Part shown: positions 1 through 10,548 of the stretch, one piece after another
How positions within the stretch are numbered: the stretch's first letter is position 1
Layout of the letters: each line of letters opens with the position of its first letter
Source: Trachythela sp. YZ-2020
Taxonomy: Eukaryota; Cnidaria; Anthozoa; Malacalcyonacea; Clavulariidae
Assembly: GCA_016169945.1 (NCBI GenBank)
Contig: JADLSH010000138.1
Location: 1,054,001 to 1,118,000 of the forward strand
DNA length: 64,000 bases
Direction of reading: 5' to 3'
Notes under the pieces: generated by a model
Told to the model about the DNA's origin: nothing
What the model saw: the letters and a program-made list of their open reading frames with translations, nothing else
Database searches by the model: none
Position numbers and translations under genes: made by a program

Positions 1-1300
1 TCTCATAACCGCCACACGTCGCACACCTGTCATGTACTTCTTACCCAAAATCCACAAACCCGACAACCCAGCTAGACCCATTGTCTCTGCTTGCGGTTGT
101 CCCACCGAGCTCATCTCTAGCTACCGCGATCGTGTTATGGCACCATTGGTTAAGGACTTACCATCCTATATCAAGGACACCAAACACGCTGTCCAGATCT
201 TTCAGAACATTCAATTTCAAAACACTCATAAATTCATTTTCACCATGGATGTCAAATCCTTAATGTACACTGTCATTCCGTCTACCACTGTTTTGATCCG
301 TTTGGCTGAGTTAGTGCTCACCCTCAACAATTTTTCATTTGATGGTGAGCATTACCAACAAATAAGTGGTGTAGCCATGGGAACTAACATGGGTCCCAAC
401 TATGCCAATTATTCGTTGGTTTTGTGGAAAAGCAGATCTTCGAGCAATACTGCCAATACACTGATCCCATACCTGATTACCTTGGTAGGTACATTGACGA
501 CTGTCTCGGCACAGCATCCTCCTGTTCCCGCGGAGTTGGAGAAATTTATTAACATTGTTAATAACTTCCACCCAGCACTCCAGTTTACGTGGGAGATCAG
601 TGAGCCCAGTGTATCGTTCTTAGATATACTTGTACCTATCAATGGCAATAGACTTGTTACTTATGTGTTCTACAAGCCGACTGACTCCCATAGCTATCTT
701 CTCTTTACCTCTTCCCACCCCAACCACACTAAAAGGTCCATTCCCTTCTCTCAGTTCCTTCGCCTTCGCCGCATTTGCAGTGAAGATGAGGACTTCCATA
801 CCAAAAGTCAGTAAATGAGAAACTTTTTTGTCCAACGCGGTTATCCAACCCCTCTCTTAGATACTGCCTTTTCGAAGGCCCCCAATATTCCCCGATCCGA
901 AACCCTTAGAGACCCTGTGTCTAATGTTCCCAGCAACAAAATACCCCTAGTTCTCAGTTACCAGGAATAATTTTCATATCTTGAAAAAGACCCTGAAACA
1001 TCTTCCATTTTCACCGATAATCCCTTAGTCTCGTTTCGACATAGCAAAAATATCCGTGAAACCCTAGTCCATATCTCTCTACCACAGGACTCGTCGTCAC
1101 CTAATGGCACGTTTCCTTGTGGTGTAAAGCTGTGTAAAACCTGTAAGCATATAGATTCTTCCACCACAATTTCGGCACCAAAATCTAAGTATACTATTAA
1201 GCACCATTCTACTAACTTCCAGACGAAGGGCCTTCGCTCGAAACGTCGAAGTTCTTATTGTATTTTTCAGGTAGTTTTACACAACAGTCAACCGCCGAAT
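1..1300 (+). pseudogene. Penelope-like element reverse transcriptase, broken (copy A)
   Basis: The reading frame opened at 32 begins in the PLE-type motif LPKIHKPDNPARPIVS and contains GVAMGTNMGPNYAN, which is typical of PLE reverse transcriptases. The catalytic YIDD box (coded near 495-515) is in a different frame from its surroundings, because of a frameshift around 415 that copy B shares and which therefore predates the duplication. The thumb region and a Cys-rich segment (near 1110-1150) follow in a third frame. The N-terminal fingers lie outside the window or are lost. No GIY-YIG nuclease follows; the coding similarity stops at about 1215, where a hammerhead-like motif begins. It is a dead retroelement copy. 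Confidence 0.8.
1214..1253 (+). ncRNA. Hammerhead-ribozyme-like motif at PLE 3' end (degenerate)
   Basis: Stem I is AACTTC (1214-1219) with GAAGTT (1248-1253). Stem II is GGGC/GCTC with a CTTC loop (1228-1239), followed by GAAA (1240-1243) and the cleavage-type triplet GTC. Two departures from the consensus: the box reads CAGACGA rather than CUGANGA, and stem III is only ACGT, which could pair only between two molecules. PLEs are known to carry hammerheads; this one may be inactive. The same motif recurs at 39059-39098 and, inverted, at 36010-36049. Confidence 0.35.
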
Positions 1301-2090
1301 CTTTGCTACACTCTACCCACACTGGCACCGCACGTTCGAGATATTAACACATGAACCGCATGCATGGGAGAATAATTAAAATGTGATACTATAGTGATAG
1401 AGATATCCATAACTAGTGGCTCAAATATTTTCATCCTCGAATCCGTACTTTCGGTGCAATAACGATTCCCACTGTAGGTTGCCCTAGGTATAAATGCCTC
1501 TATCACCTGGATTATTCCCATGTGTTGTACTTGCATTGAATTATTTAGTCCTTGTAGGTTTGGTATATTCAGCTGTTGTTCGTTCGACCAAATTCTAATT
1601 GTGACAATGCTCTTAAATCTTCCCTCAAAATGCATGAAATGGCATTTCAGAGACTGTAGATTTCAAGGTCTCACGCCTTCAGCATTCGATACTAGTGCCA
1701 CTGTGCCATTCGAGATTTTTAGATCGAAAAAGTTCTGCGTGGTCCCTGGCATCTGCCGACAAACGACCGAACGAACAACAGCGGACTATACCAGACTAAA
1801 GTCCTATTTCTTTAATTTGGTAGACACTCAAGTTTCTCATGTCACACAGTTTCATTGTTCTTTTGTCTTTTGTTTCTTTCTCTCGTGAGATCTATCGCCC
1901 GACCCAAGTCCTCATCTCGAATCTACAGTACATGAAAACAACTTTCGTTACCTTATGGTGTTCAACTTTCAGTTTTTCTTATGGGAGTTGTCTATAATTA
2001 TCATCATTTCTACAAGTGTATAAATCGTACGCTGGCTGGAGGGGGTTCATGACCAATGTACGCTTTATATAATGTCGATGACAGACCCAT
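1301..2090. other. Non-coding stretch, no recognisable gene
   Basis: The sequence is kept in both duplication copies (about 39150-39940). Open frames of roughly 110-120 codons occur on both strands but match no family I know and show no conserved motif, so I do not call a gene. Confidence 0.5.
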
Positions 2091-2149
2091 CATCATCATA
2101 ATTCCAGAGGTCCAGGCGGTCGAAAAAAGGAGTACTTGTAAAAATGTTT

Positions 2150-2650
2150 GATAATTGTGGTGACGCCTTACTGTATTTAGTAATAGATAATTACATTACA
2201 TGAATTAATATTATATATATATGTATGATAACTATAACTGTTAAAAATAACTAATTGATCAACTAATATTACAAACATAAAATAATTAATGTATGAGTAG
2301 ATAAACTACTGGTTCAAAAACTCTTTCAGTAACATTTGTCTCAAACAACGTTTGAAGGAATGAACTGAGTTCCACATGCTGACAATCTTGTAATAAAAAG
2401 TTCGTTGCCCAGCGGCCGTTTTGAATAGCGGAATATTAAGTTTTTGAGCGTTCCTATATATAGTGGTGCGGTTGGATACATCCTGACGTTTAATAAATTG
2501 GGAGGAAATATATGTGGGGACAAGGCCAGTCATTCCTCTACGAATTCTGCTGGAGACAACAAATTCTTCGTTGTTCTCTGTGAGAAGATTTTTTCATATA
2601 TTTAATGATGATTCTGTATAGTTATAAGTTAGCATGATAAAGTTACCTCT
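2150..2650 (-). pseudogene. LINE reverse-transcriptase C-terminus and 3' UTR fragment
   Basis: Read on the minus strand, 2533-2306 encodes a 75-residue tail with the pattern IPLFKTAAGQRTFYYKI, MWNSVHSFKRCLRQ and KEFLNQ. This resembles the far C-terminus of CR1/L2-like LINE ORF2 proteins, where a conserved WN and a Phe-Lys-Arg segment close the protein. Copy B (40150-40590) keeps about 30 bases that are deleted here just before the KRCLRQ segment. It is a 5'-truncated dead copy with its AT-rich tail at lower coordinates. Confidence 0.6.
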
Positions 2651-3504
2651 TCTGAATCCGGTTTGATATGTAACGCTTTTGAGAAACTGATGATTGCCTA
2701 CACATAAAAACAAATCAAATGTCGAATTCGTCTGAAACCAATGACAATATAAATACTTGTGCCACTGTCTTTAACTATTACATATCAACAACTTGAATAT
2801 AAACAGGCTAAGTATATCGTGAGGTCCTAATGTTTTTAAGACGATATCGTCCTAAGATTCTGCAGGTTCATATCTTCGGTTCAGTGCATGCTATGCAGAT
2901 GACAATGGCACCGTTCGATTAAGCGTTTTACGATCTCTTTAGAGAAGTAAATAATCTAGCCCTTTTATGGCAATTCTCGTAAAAATGCTTTCTTTGTTGC
3001 GATACCGCCATTGTCGGCGCACGCTCGGACAACTTCGGAAGCTAAATCTCCGGGATCTTTGCACCTTATCGGCTTGAAAGTACCGGCAATCGATTCCTCG
3101 TGATGTCATTGCCTAGATGGCGGATTTTCATTGGTTTATAGCAAGCAACACTGACCTTATATGGCATTTCGTAATTTATATCGCGTGCGGGATTAAATTT
3201 CAACGATTTCGGTCATTTGTATGCGAATTTCAAAAAATAAAATAAAATAGTTGTACTTCTTCAAAGGCAATGAAACTTTCCAACAATATTCCTTTTTTCA
3301 TGAGCTACAACTTTTGTGGAATATTGCTCAGCAAATTCTAAATCCTGTTCTGGCAGCTTGTTGTACAGTAGTTCTCGCGAAGTTATACTATTCATGACTT
3401 GGCCATGTAGAAAGGAATTTATATTACATTTATTTTGGCAGAAACAAATTTGTACATGAGTACATAATGCACTGGCACTTCTACTGTGTACAGATATTAC
3501 ATAC
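2651..3504. other. Presumed intronic or flanking sequence of the TTC33-like gene
   Basis: No coding sequence, tRNA or repeat structure is visible. The T-run at 3293-3298 is the empty site of the Helentron-like array found in copy B. Confidence 0.5.
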
Positions 3505-3636
3505 CATTTCAATTTCACCAATTGCGATTTGCGCACGACCAAGTGTTTGAAAAGAATTTGGGCATCGTGGATTGAGGGAGACAGCCATCTCTGCTTCTTG
3601 AATCGCTGGAAAAATTTCATCTAATTCCAGTAAAAC
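3505..3636 (-). CDS. TTC33: TTC33-like TPR protein, internal exon B
   Basis: A 132-base exon on the minus strand encodes 44 residues, from VLLELDEIFPAI to LGRAQIAIGEIEM. This is a tetratricopeptide unit that closely resembles the SQVLMSLHEMFPAV...WQTLGRAQLGLGEI region of animal TTC33. It is preceded by an AG acceptor after a pyrimidine-rich run (3637-3640) and followed by a GTATGT donor (3499-3504). The exon is in phase 0 at both ends and joins in frame to the exon at 6616-6697. The function of TTC33 is poorly known; TPRs mediate protein contacts. Later exons would lie left of the window. The exon is duplicated at 45610-45741. Confidence 0.8.
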
Positions 3637-3737
3637 CTGTTGATGGAATACATATAGAAGTTTGTAGAACAAATCAAAACTATCACAGGTGCACGTGATA
3701 CCAGCTGCACATTTCTCTCACAGTTTCTTTAGCATAT

Positions 3738-4000
3738 TCTCGCAACGGACTGATGTGAAAAGAGTCGGTCAACGCTCTGCCGAAAGTCGTGGGTTTTCTC
3801 CGGGCACTCCGGTTTCCTCCCACAGGGAAAGTTGACAGGGTGGGTTAGGATATACACAGTTAATAAAGTAATATCACAATCGTTGTAAAGATAAAATAGT
3901 CTAGGCTGAGTATGTAATTACGTAAGCGTAACACTTGATGTAAAGCGCATTTGATCATATTCACATGTAAATTTGCGCTATAGAAATGTTAATCGTTAAT
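3738..4000. mobile_element. SINE-like insertion, present only in copy A
   Basis: Copy B reads straight through this point (near 45837). Here about 263 bases are inserted, flanked by ATAT on both sides. The insert holds the CTCCGGGCACTCCGGTTTCC-type segment and a GCGCTATAGAAATGTT-like tail, both seen in dispersed repeats of many marine invertebrates. No open frame. The family is not identified. Confidence 0.55.
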
Positions 4001-4368
4001 ATATTGAGTAATTAAACACACATATAGTCATATAGTAATTAAGGCGGTGTTAAACTATGCAACTTTTTTGAATTGAATTGAATTGTAATAAAAACTGATA
4101 TTGTAACCAAGAACGGTTAAATTGCATCAGAAGTTGCATACAATAACTAAAGAAAACTACATGATACTACATTAAAAAGTACAACTATAGGCCGTTAATT
4201 ATATCATATTTACAAGTCATTGATTTAAAATACTTTGAGGAAAGAATGAGTTCCTAAAACGTTCCGTAGTTTTTGTAAAGGCCATTATGTCTTAATTCAT
4301 AGTTAGTTAAAATTCTATCAGGTAAACATTCAGAAAGTTTGACATTATCGTGATTATCATTAAAAAAC

Positions 4369-4758
4369 TTGTCTCGCAATTTTGTTGCGACACAAATTGT
4401 GCGCGAAATTGCAAGGTTTACCATGCCTTGCAATCATCAAGTCTCAAAACATTTGTGTTGCAAGAAGCGTTGCACGGATTAGAATCAGGTGCTACTTTTC
4501 CCAACGATTGCGACAACACTGCAACATATTTTTAGTAAAGCATAGCACAGGGTAACATACCTTCGTGCAACTTGTCTCGCAATGTTTACTCACTGAGTGG
4601 CTTCCAAATGGCTCTTAGCTGACAATTTGACGCCAAATGGTAGCACTCGCGGTGTTTACCATAATCATTGCAAGTTGCAGATCAGGTGTAACATTGCTTG
4701 CATTATGCAATGCTAAAATCGTTTTTCCTAACATTGTGAGAAAAATGCGAGACAAGTT
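4369..4758. mobile_element. Fold-back MITE-like element with TTGTCTCGCA ends
   Basis: CTTGTCTCGCA near 4369 faces TGCGAGACAAG near 4748-4758, with a second inward CTTGTCTCGCA at about 4565. No coding potential. The rest of this block to about 5060 is absent from copy B, but the break is not clean, so the exact borders and any target duplication are uncertain. Confidence 0.4.
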
Positions 4759-5073
4759 GCACAGTGTAAGAGCGCCTTAACTCTTAAGAAACAAGTGAAT
4801 ATTTTCAACACAGTCTATTAAACTGAAAGATGCAGTACTGTACGTGTAAGCTCTGTTTACATTTTTGTATCCAAATAGTGAACATTATATGTAAACGAAG
4901 TGGCGACAACTAAACTTCAATATTATAATGTGTACAATACAATACTCATTATTATATAGCAAGTGTCAAAGTTCAATTTTCCTGTTTGCCGATTGGACAA
5001 AACCATATCACGTGGCGGTCCACAAAACGTCATGTTCGGCAACCGGTCAACAATGAAACAATTGGTTTTCGCG

Positions 5074-5173
5074 TGATATGAAGAATTATCAAGCCTCAGT
5101 TTCGTGTTATCAACCTCAGCCTTCGGCTTCGGTTGATAACACAAAACCTCGGCTTGGTAATTCTTCATATCAT
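5074..5173. repeat. Long imperfect palindrome (fold-back element)
   Basis: TGATATGAAGAATTA at the left end is mirrored by TAATTCTTCATATCA at the right. The inner arms (TGTTATCAACC / GGTTGATAACA) also pair, around a CCTTCGGCTTCGG centre. The whole 100 bases can form one hairpin. A near-identical copy sits at 46268-46365. Confidence 0.8.
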
Positions 5174-5225
5174 GCTCAACTTCATTCAATAATTGTTAAA
5201 TAGCTGGAAACAGACGTAGCCGGGG

Positions 5226-5605
5226 CAGTGAGCTCCATATATATATCTGGAGTAAGAACTTCTAATGTTCGGCCAATAGGCCAAGTGAAGCCAAAGATGG
5301 CGGCAATTGACGTCCAAACTCATGAAGGTCATAAACAGTTTTCATACCATTTTTCTAGCTAATTCCAGTTTATACTAACAGATCGCATCGCTAATCAAGT
5401 TATTAGTTCATAAAATCATGATGTTATTGTTTACATCGGAGTAAAAACACGAAATTTCGGCACACTCCTTGCCGGCTTGTGCAAACCGCGCGGTCGAAAA
5501 CAATAGAAAGGGATTGGCACTGGACGTCAATTTCCGCCATCTTTGGCTTCACTTTTTGGACATAAGTTCTCACTCCAGATATATATATATATATAGAGCT
5601 CACTG
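5226..5605. mobile_element. hAT-like MITE with 8-bp target-site duplication
   Basis: A 380-base element starts CAGTGAGCTC and ends GAGCTCACTG, with inverted arms that run on through a TA-rich part into CTGGAGT and the AAGATGGCGG region. It is flanked by AGCCGGGG at 5218-5225 and 5606-5613. The paralogous copy B has a single GTCGGGG-type site near 46408, which is an uninterrupted empty site. An 8-bp duplication and CAG-type ends point to a hAT transposase. No coding capacity. Confidence 0.85.
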
Positions 5606-5862
5606 AGCCGGGGTTGTTCTGTTCCATGCTTTCTAGTATGGCCAAAGAAAAATTGCTGATATCTGCAGCTAAAAAGATGAGCTAGATTGAGGTCGGCAAA
5701 AATTTGCCAACCTGGGAGGTTGACAGGTTTGCATTTAGGTCGGCATTGACGTGTTTTCGAGGGCAAATGTTCGTATAAAAGAAACGTTTATTCTTCCAGT
5801 ATCTTCACGTGTTATACATTTCTATGGGAAATTTACTGAGCCTGTTACTCGAAACAACGTAT

Positions 5863-6615
5863 TAATATTCACGATATCCTTCAAGAGCCATAGTTGTGCT
5901 TCGCGAGTACAATAAATATCAAAGTGCTGCTGTTCAAGCAGCTGCGGTTTACACTGTAATTTTGAAACTCAATTGATGGCTCATTCTCATTAAAACACAA
6001 AATCAGTTTCGTGAACATGTAAAGCTAGTCCATTAAGAGTAGTAATTTATCATATTTGTCTGGTAAAAATTATCATATTAGTCAGGTAATTACCGATTTT
6101 TGCATTTAAATTAACATGACCAGACTAACATGAGATGTGTGAATACATGACTCTTGACAATAAAAAACAGGATGGTTATCCAGGGAACCGTTTTGCTAAT
6201 TATTTCACAACGAAAGCTAAGCGTGTGTTTAGCTACAGTACAACTTGATGAATCTTAAATTTATAGATGCAAAACAGAACCATAAATTCCACAAACTACG
6301 AGCTAACCTGAGTATCAGGCCAATATTTCCCTTCCTTAAATGCGGGTGGAGGGAAGGGAAATTAAGCGTGCTACTCAGGTTAACTACGAGCATGCAAATA
6401 TGTGTAGTTCGTTTTTTCGAATATGTAATGACGACTGCGTCCAGCAGACACAGTTATTAGCTGGAGGCAGGACGCAGGCAGAGCAGACGCAAGAGCTCTG
6501 GAGGCAAGACGCAGGCAGACCCAGATGGCGAGACGCGGGCGCTCTGGAGGAAGAATGCGGGCAGACGCAGTGTTAAGTTAATATTTTAGTGTATGTAATA
6601 TTTAATACAATTCAC
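5863..6615. other. Intron of TTC33-like gene with a short minisatellite
   Basis: No gene is seen. 6306-6383 can fold back (ACCTGAGTA / TACTCAGGT arms). 6459-6572 is a degenerate GA/GC-rich tandem repeat built on CTGGAGGCA-GGACGCAGGCAGA-like units. Confidence 0.5.
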
Positions 6616-6697
6616 CTGTGCTTTCATTTCATGAAGAACATCATCATCTGGTGTGAGTTGAATGGCTTCATTCCATTTTCTTATTGACTCCCAATAC
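6616..6697 (-). CDS. TTC33: TTC33-like TPR protein, internal exon A
   Basis: An 82-base minus-strand exon encodes WESIRKWNEAIQLTPDDD and then VLHEMKAQ. This matches the animal TTC33 stretch with W-EAI-LTPEDD-LYEMKSQ that directly precedes the exon B sequence. An ATTCAG acceptor lies at 6698-6703 and a GTGAAT donor at 6610-6615. Its 3' phase (0) fits exon B at 3505-3636, so the two are consecutive exons separated by an intron of about 3 kb that holds the transposons listed above. The upstream exons are not seen and lie at higher coordinates, possibly beyond the inserted mobile DNA. It is too short to stand alone; the identification rests on the pair. Confidence 0.75.
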
Positions 6698-6719
6698 CTG
6701 AATACAATTGATTTAATCC

Positions 6720-7100
6720 ACCATGTTGATAAAAATATTTTCACGTTTTATATAGCTATATGAGTGTCATTTTATGGGAGGTGGTACAGTATGTGCGCCA
6801 TTGGTCAGATAATCAAAGCTAGTAGGTAGGGGGCTATAGGCCCCCAAAGGGGGTAGGGGGGCTATAGCCTCCCAAAGGTAGAAATGATGGGCTAAAGCCC
6901 CCGAAAAAAATTTCAGACAGGGAGAACTTAAGTCAGATTCTTTGCTGCCTGAAATGCAAAATGAACATATTAAATAACCTTGTTTCTGAACGTCACATCT
7001 TCCCTAGAATGTAGGAAATGCTTCAGAAACTCTATATTTTAAAATTTTCTGGGCCCCCATACAGTTCATCTAGCCCCCCCTCCCCCCCCCAACCAAACCC
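6720..7100. other. Non-coding, with short GC-rich inverted repeats
   Basis: 6828-6905 carries repeated GGGCTATAGGCCCCC-like palindromic blocks, and a poly-C run lies at 7076-7090. No gene. Confidence 0.4.
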
Positions 7101-7104
7101 CAAC

Positions 7105-7680
7105 ATGTTGTATGTCACTATTGTCAGGTGTATGTCAAAAGATCCTGTTTGATATCAATCAGAAAACACATGCTGTATTTTCTATACCATGCGGTGACTG
7201 TGAGAAAAAGTATCTGGGTCAGTCTAAGTGTCAGTTTAATTGGCACATGTTAGAAAGAACATCAAAACAGTGGCGTAGGAAGCGGGGGAGCCGGGGGCCC
7301 AATATTATATGAGGGGGGGCCGGAATATCTTTCGGCCCCCCCAAAAAATAAAATAATTTTCATGAAAATGATGGAAACAGCTTAGTTCCCTGAACAAGCT
7401 AACTAAAAGAGGTAGATAAGACTCTGAAACGGCCGTTTCCGGCGATCTGGGGGCTTCAAATTTTAAAAAATTTTCGCTCGGCGCCAACCATGGTGGCGCC
7501 TCGTGAGCTTGGCTCCCCAATATTGAATACGTTCCTACGCCCCTGCATCAAAATGATGTTTCAACCTTATACAATGGGAAATCAGCTCAAATGCATGATA
7601 TTAAACCTGATTGCTGTGAAGAAACAAACTTTAAAGAGCCTGTATGATCTCAAAATAGGATCTTATGTTTATCCCGGCCT
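7105..7680 (+). pseudogene. PLE GIY-YIG nuclease remnant, split by a MITE
   Basis: Residues SIPCGDCEKKYLGQSKCQF (near 7175-7235) match the PLE-type GIY-YIG endonuclease start (consensus VYSIPCGDCDKKYIGQTKRQF). The frame is interrupted at 7268 by the MITE and resumes after 7546. Upstream reverse-transcriptase sequence is absent, so only the nuclease end survives. In intact elements this domain nicks target DNA. Confidence 0.6.
7268..7545. mobile_element. hAT-like MITE with 8-bp target-site duplication
   Basis: The element begins CAGTGGCGTAGGAA and ends TTCCTACGCCCCTG, a nearly perfect inverted repeat. CATCAAAA occurs on both sides (7260-7267 and 7546-7553). It is 278 bases long, has no transposase, and interrupts the GIY-YIG remnant. 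CAGTGGCG ends and an 8-bp duplication are typical of hAT elements. Confidence 0.88.
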
Positions 7681-7689
7681 ATTAAGTTC

Positions 7690-8846
7690 AAATCTTGAAT
7701 TTGAAGGGGCAGGGACATGGCAATTCCACTCAAACCTGACTGGCAATTCCAGGTCCCTCCCGCCAAAGATCTTTGGAGGGAAGAAATTATCTACAGAATC
7801 TGACTTTTGGCAGTGCATTTTGGCATAAATTTTAGCTCATCTACTAACTTTTGGCGGCATGGCTGGCCTTTTTGCTAATGGAAAACGGTGGATGAGGCAG
7901 TCATGTGGATATTTGACTAACTTTAGGTAAGTGGCAAATTCTGTTGAGTTGGCTGACCATGCAGTTGACTCTGTGTGCTGTGCTGTCTGCACTGTATAAA
8001 GTAAAGGCACGACTATATGCTGTATATAGTGTATCAAAATATATACAGTGCAAAATATGGCACCCAACCAAAATATTTGTGAAATTTTACCCCCAACATG
8101 CAGGAATTCACAATTTTCTAGGGAAAGCATGCCTTCGGCTCCAGACCCCCTTAATGAGTTTCGCACCTTTGGCGCATCCGCGCATGGAGCTGAGCAGCTC
8201 GGGCCCTTTTCTCCATATAAAACATTTTTACTTATAGATGATCAGAAGAAAAGTGCCCCTTCAATTCAAAGTTGCTATGTCCATGCTTGAACAAAAAGGA
8301 ATATATAAACTGAAATATTTTTCACTTGCTTCAAGTACACCATGTTCACCATGCTTGGATTTCTTCGTCAAAGATCTCCAATCTTCAATTAAAGGCTCAC
8401 TTATATCATCGTGTTCTGAGAAAGTCGCAGGAAGTAAATTTGATACATTTTTACATCGTTTACGTGTCCATGAAAAACTTGTTTTGGTAGACATGTTGCA
8501 GAGGACATGTTGGAAGTGTTGGAATCTGTCATACTTCGATTCAACAGATGCAATGCAGTCGACTAAATACTTCAAGTTATACTACATATAAGAAAACGAG
8601 CAATTAAAATTTAGAAAGATTAATGGTCAGCCATATTAGAAATGACCATATAACTAGTGCAAGGGAAGTCACTGATGGTCATTTTATAGACTTTTTACCT
8701 GCACAATACAAGACAATATATTTCCTTCTCCCTCAATAACTTATGTGTCAACACTCCAGTTTAGACAAATTGCCTAAATTAGTCTAGGACCTGTATAGGA
8801 GTTCTTGTGATATCAAACAGGCTACAACTACTCTGTCTAACACTGT
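7690..8846. other. No recognisable gene
   Basis: Several open frames of 80-117 codons exist on both strands, but they overlap each other and show no family motif. I see no RNA gene or terminal repeat here. Confidence 0.4.
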
Positions 8847-9442
8847 CGCGCAATCTTCGCGAAAACTCCTCGTGGGCTACTTGACAGGGGGGGCGATATT
8901 TTCACGAAACGTTTGTTCGCCACGACAGCACAGAGTATTTACATACAGAGGCGTATCTTCATGTCGGCACCTTTGATGTCGGCGTAAGGGCTTTTTCGGC
9001 AAAGTCCGCCATGTTCTTAGCCAGTCCAGTAAAGAGAGGCCGTCAGCATGAATTTTTTACGTAAACTGCGCATGTGCAGGTACTGGCTAAGAACATGGCG
9101 GCCAGTAAAAAACACCTTACGGTTTTTCCGCGAAGATACACCTCTGTATGTGATTAATCTGTGACCACAGCAACCCATGATTTATGATAAAAACAATAAA
9201 TATTTGAGTATTTTTGCCGTATTTTCTGGATTCCTTAATGCGTTAACTACAACAAAATCCGAGGGACTTTTGCACCGTCATTTAAAGGGTATTCTATACA
9301 GATATGTACGTTTCAGCTCTCAGACCTCAGTTTCTTTACTCTGTCTCTGACATTAAAAATCTGATTTGTAATAAATTTATTACGTGAAAAAGCGCCACCC
9401 CCTGTCAAGTAGCCCACGAGGAGTTTTCGCGAAGATTGCGCG
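8847..9442. mobile_element. MITE with about 49-bp terminal inverted repeats
   Basis: Arms 8847-8896 and 9392-9442 are inverted copies beginning CGCGCAATCTTCGCGAAAAC and including the segment CGTGGGCTACTTGACAGGGGG. No coding sequence and no clear target duplication. It contains the nested element 8941-9151. Confidence 0.75.
8941..9151. mobile_element. Nested fold-back MITE
   Basis: The ends ACATACAGAGGCGTATCTTC and GAAGATACACCTCTGTATGT are inverted copies. Inner arms also pair (GCCATGTTCTTAGCCAGT with ACTGGCTAAGAACATGGC), so almost the whole element folds on itself. It sits inside 8847-9442. Confidence 0.7.
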
Positions 9443-10009
9443 TGACTTTCAAATTATTTTTAAACTTGTGTTTTTGATTCTGATCCTAAATGGGTTATGG
9501 GAGGTTTTTTTCCTTTCAAGTGCAACTAATGTTTTCAATTTTTCGATTGGGACTATTCTACAATGAAGTACTCTTGGATACTGTAATCTAAATACATATG
9601 AAGACGAAGAAGTGGCATTTATCGGGCAGAGAAGCGGCGAGGCATTGCAATGGCGGCATATTTGACGAAATATCGAAGGACACAATATCGAAGATAAAAT
9701 ACACTGCACTGCTTCAAAACTTGACGAAACTTGGTTAAAATCTTCTTTAGCCATCTATCATTATGTAAAAGTACAACAATTGGATGATACTTGCGAGACT
9801 CGGCGATAAAAAGCAAACAAGACGGCAAAATATGGCTGAAATCGTGTTTTGGTGGGGGGTAAGTGAAATAAAATGTATTATATTTAAACAAAACAATTTA
9901 AATCCTTATGAAATCTACAATAATTATATTAAATTAAGCATAGTTTTTCATCCCATGATAAAAAATTTTAGGAAATAAGAAAATTTAATCTCTGCCATGG
10001 AATATAGAA
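9443..10009. other. No recognisable feature
   Basis: AT-rich sequence with short overlapping open frames only. Confidence 0.4.
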
Positions 10010-10138
10010 TTTTACTACATCCCGGGCGTTCTTTGTCAGTGCCCGCTGATTATCAGCGGTATATGATGATAACATTCAGTGTTTCCAGAACTTGCAGTAG
10101 TAAGTTAATATAAATAGTATTTTTTGCCGTTCATTTCA

Positions 10139-10222
10139 GGGAGCTTGCCTGTGGCGTATCGGGTTACGGCGTGCGTTTGCTGGGGCTAACTGTATTGTGG
10201 GTTCGAGCCCGCGCCCAACACT
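10139..10222 (+). ncRNA. tRNA-like sequence (SINE head or tRNA pseudogene)
   Basis: A box-A-like GTGGCGTATCGGGTTA and a box-B-like GGGTTCGAGCCC are spaced as in a pol III promoter, and CCAACA plus a T-run follows, like a pol III terminator. The T-arm stem does not pair perfectly with a 7-base loop, so a functional tRNA is doubtful. Confidence 0.4.
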
Positions 10223-10440
10223 TTTTCTTAATTTTTTTAAAGTTTTTTTTAATTTTTCTACCTCGATAATTTTCACTTTCTAAGACTGGTTAGGGTTAGG
10301 AAAGGGTTAGGATTGGGGTTTGTCTTATTTTTATAAAAACCTAAAAGTTGTAGTACAAATCATGCCGGATTGAAGCCTGTTCGCAGGCTAGCCCAGACTA
10401 GATTCCTGTCTTTAATAGCCGCAAGCTAAGTGTTTCCAGA

Positions 10441-10548
10441 GGAGTGTTTCCTTGTGTTTCCTTCTGGGTTAGGATTAGGGTTAGGGTTAGGCAATGAGGT
10501 AGGAGTAAGGATCAGAAGGAAACATTAGGAAAGACAAGGAAACACTCC
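10441..10548. repeat. Fold-back with telomere-like TTAGGG core
   Basis: GGAGTGTTTCCTTG... (10441-10466) faces ...CAAGGAAACACTCC (10512-10548). Between the arms is GGGTTAGGATTAGGGTTAGG. A looser TTAGGG-like patch is at 10288-10320. Confidence 0.6.

Larger units (their letters stand above)
1..5862. repeat. Segmental duplication, copy A
   Basis: This stretch is nearly identical, in the same orientation, to 37852-46763. The match starts at the first base of the window, so the left border is outside it, and it ends at a shared AACAACGTA near 5862 and 46763. Both copies hold the same PLE fragment, LINE 3' fragment, TTC33-like exon and fold-back palindrome. Copy A alone has insertions at 3738-4000, 4369-4758 and 5226-5605. 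Copy B alone has the 4.1 kb array at 41299-45382. Confidence 0.9.

Noticed and set aside
1306..1635. Minus-strand frame of 109 codons, also in copy B
   Set aside because: Conservation only reflects the recent duplication; copy B is already shortened and no family motif is seen.
8048..8591. Several 80-117-codon frames on both strands
   Set aside because: Mutually overlapping, no motif, no splice or start context; not supportable as genes.
10288..10490. TTAGGG-like repeats as a telomere or interstitial telomeric site
   Set aside because: Too few and degenerate; they sit inside fold-back transposon sequence.
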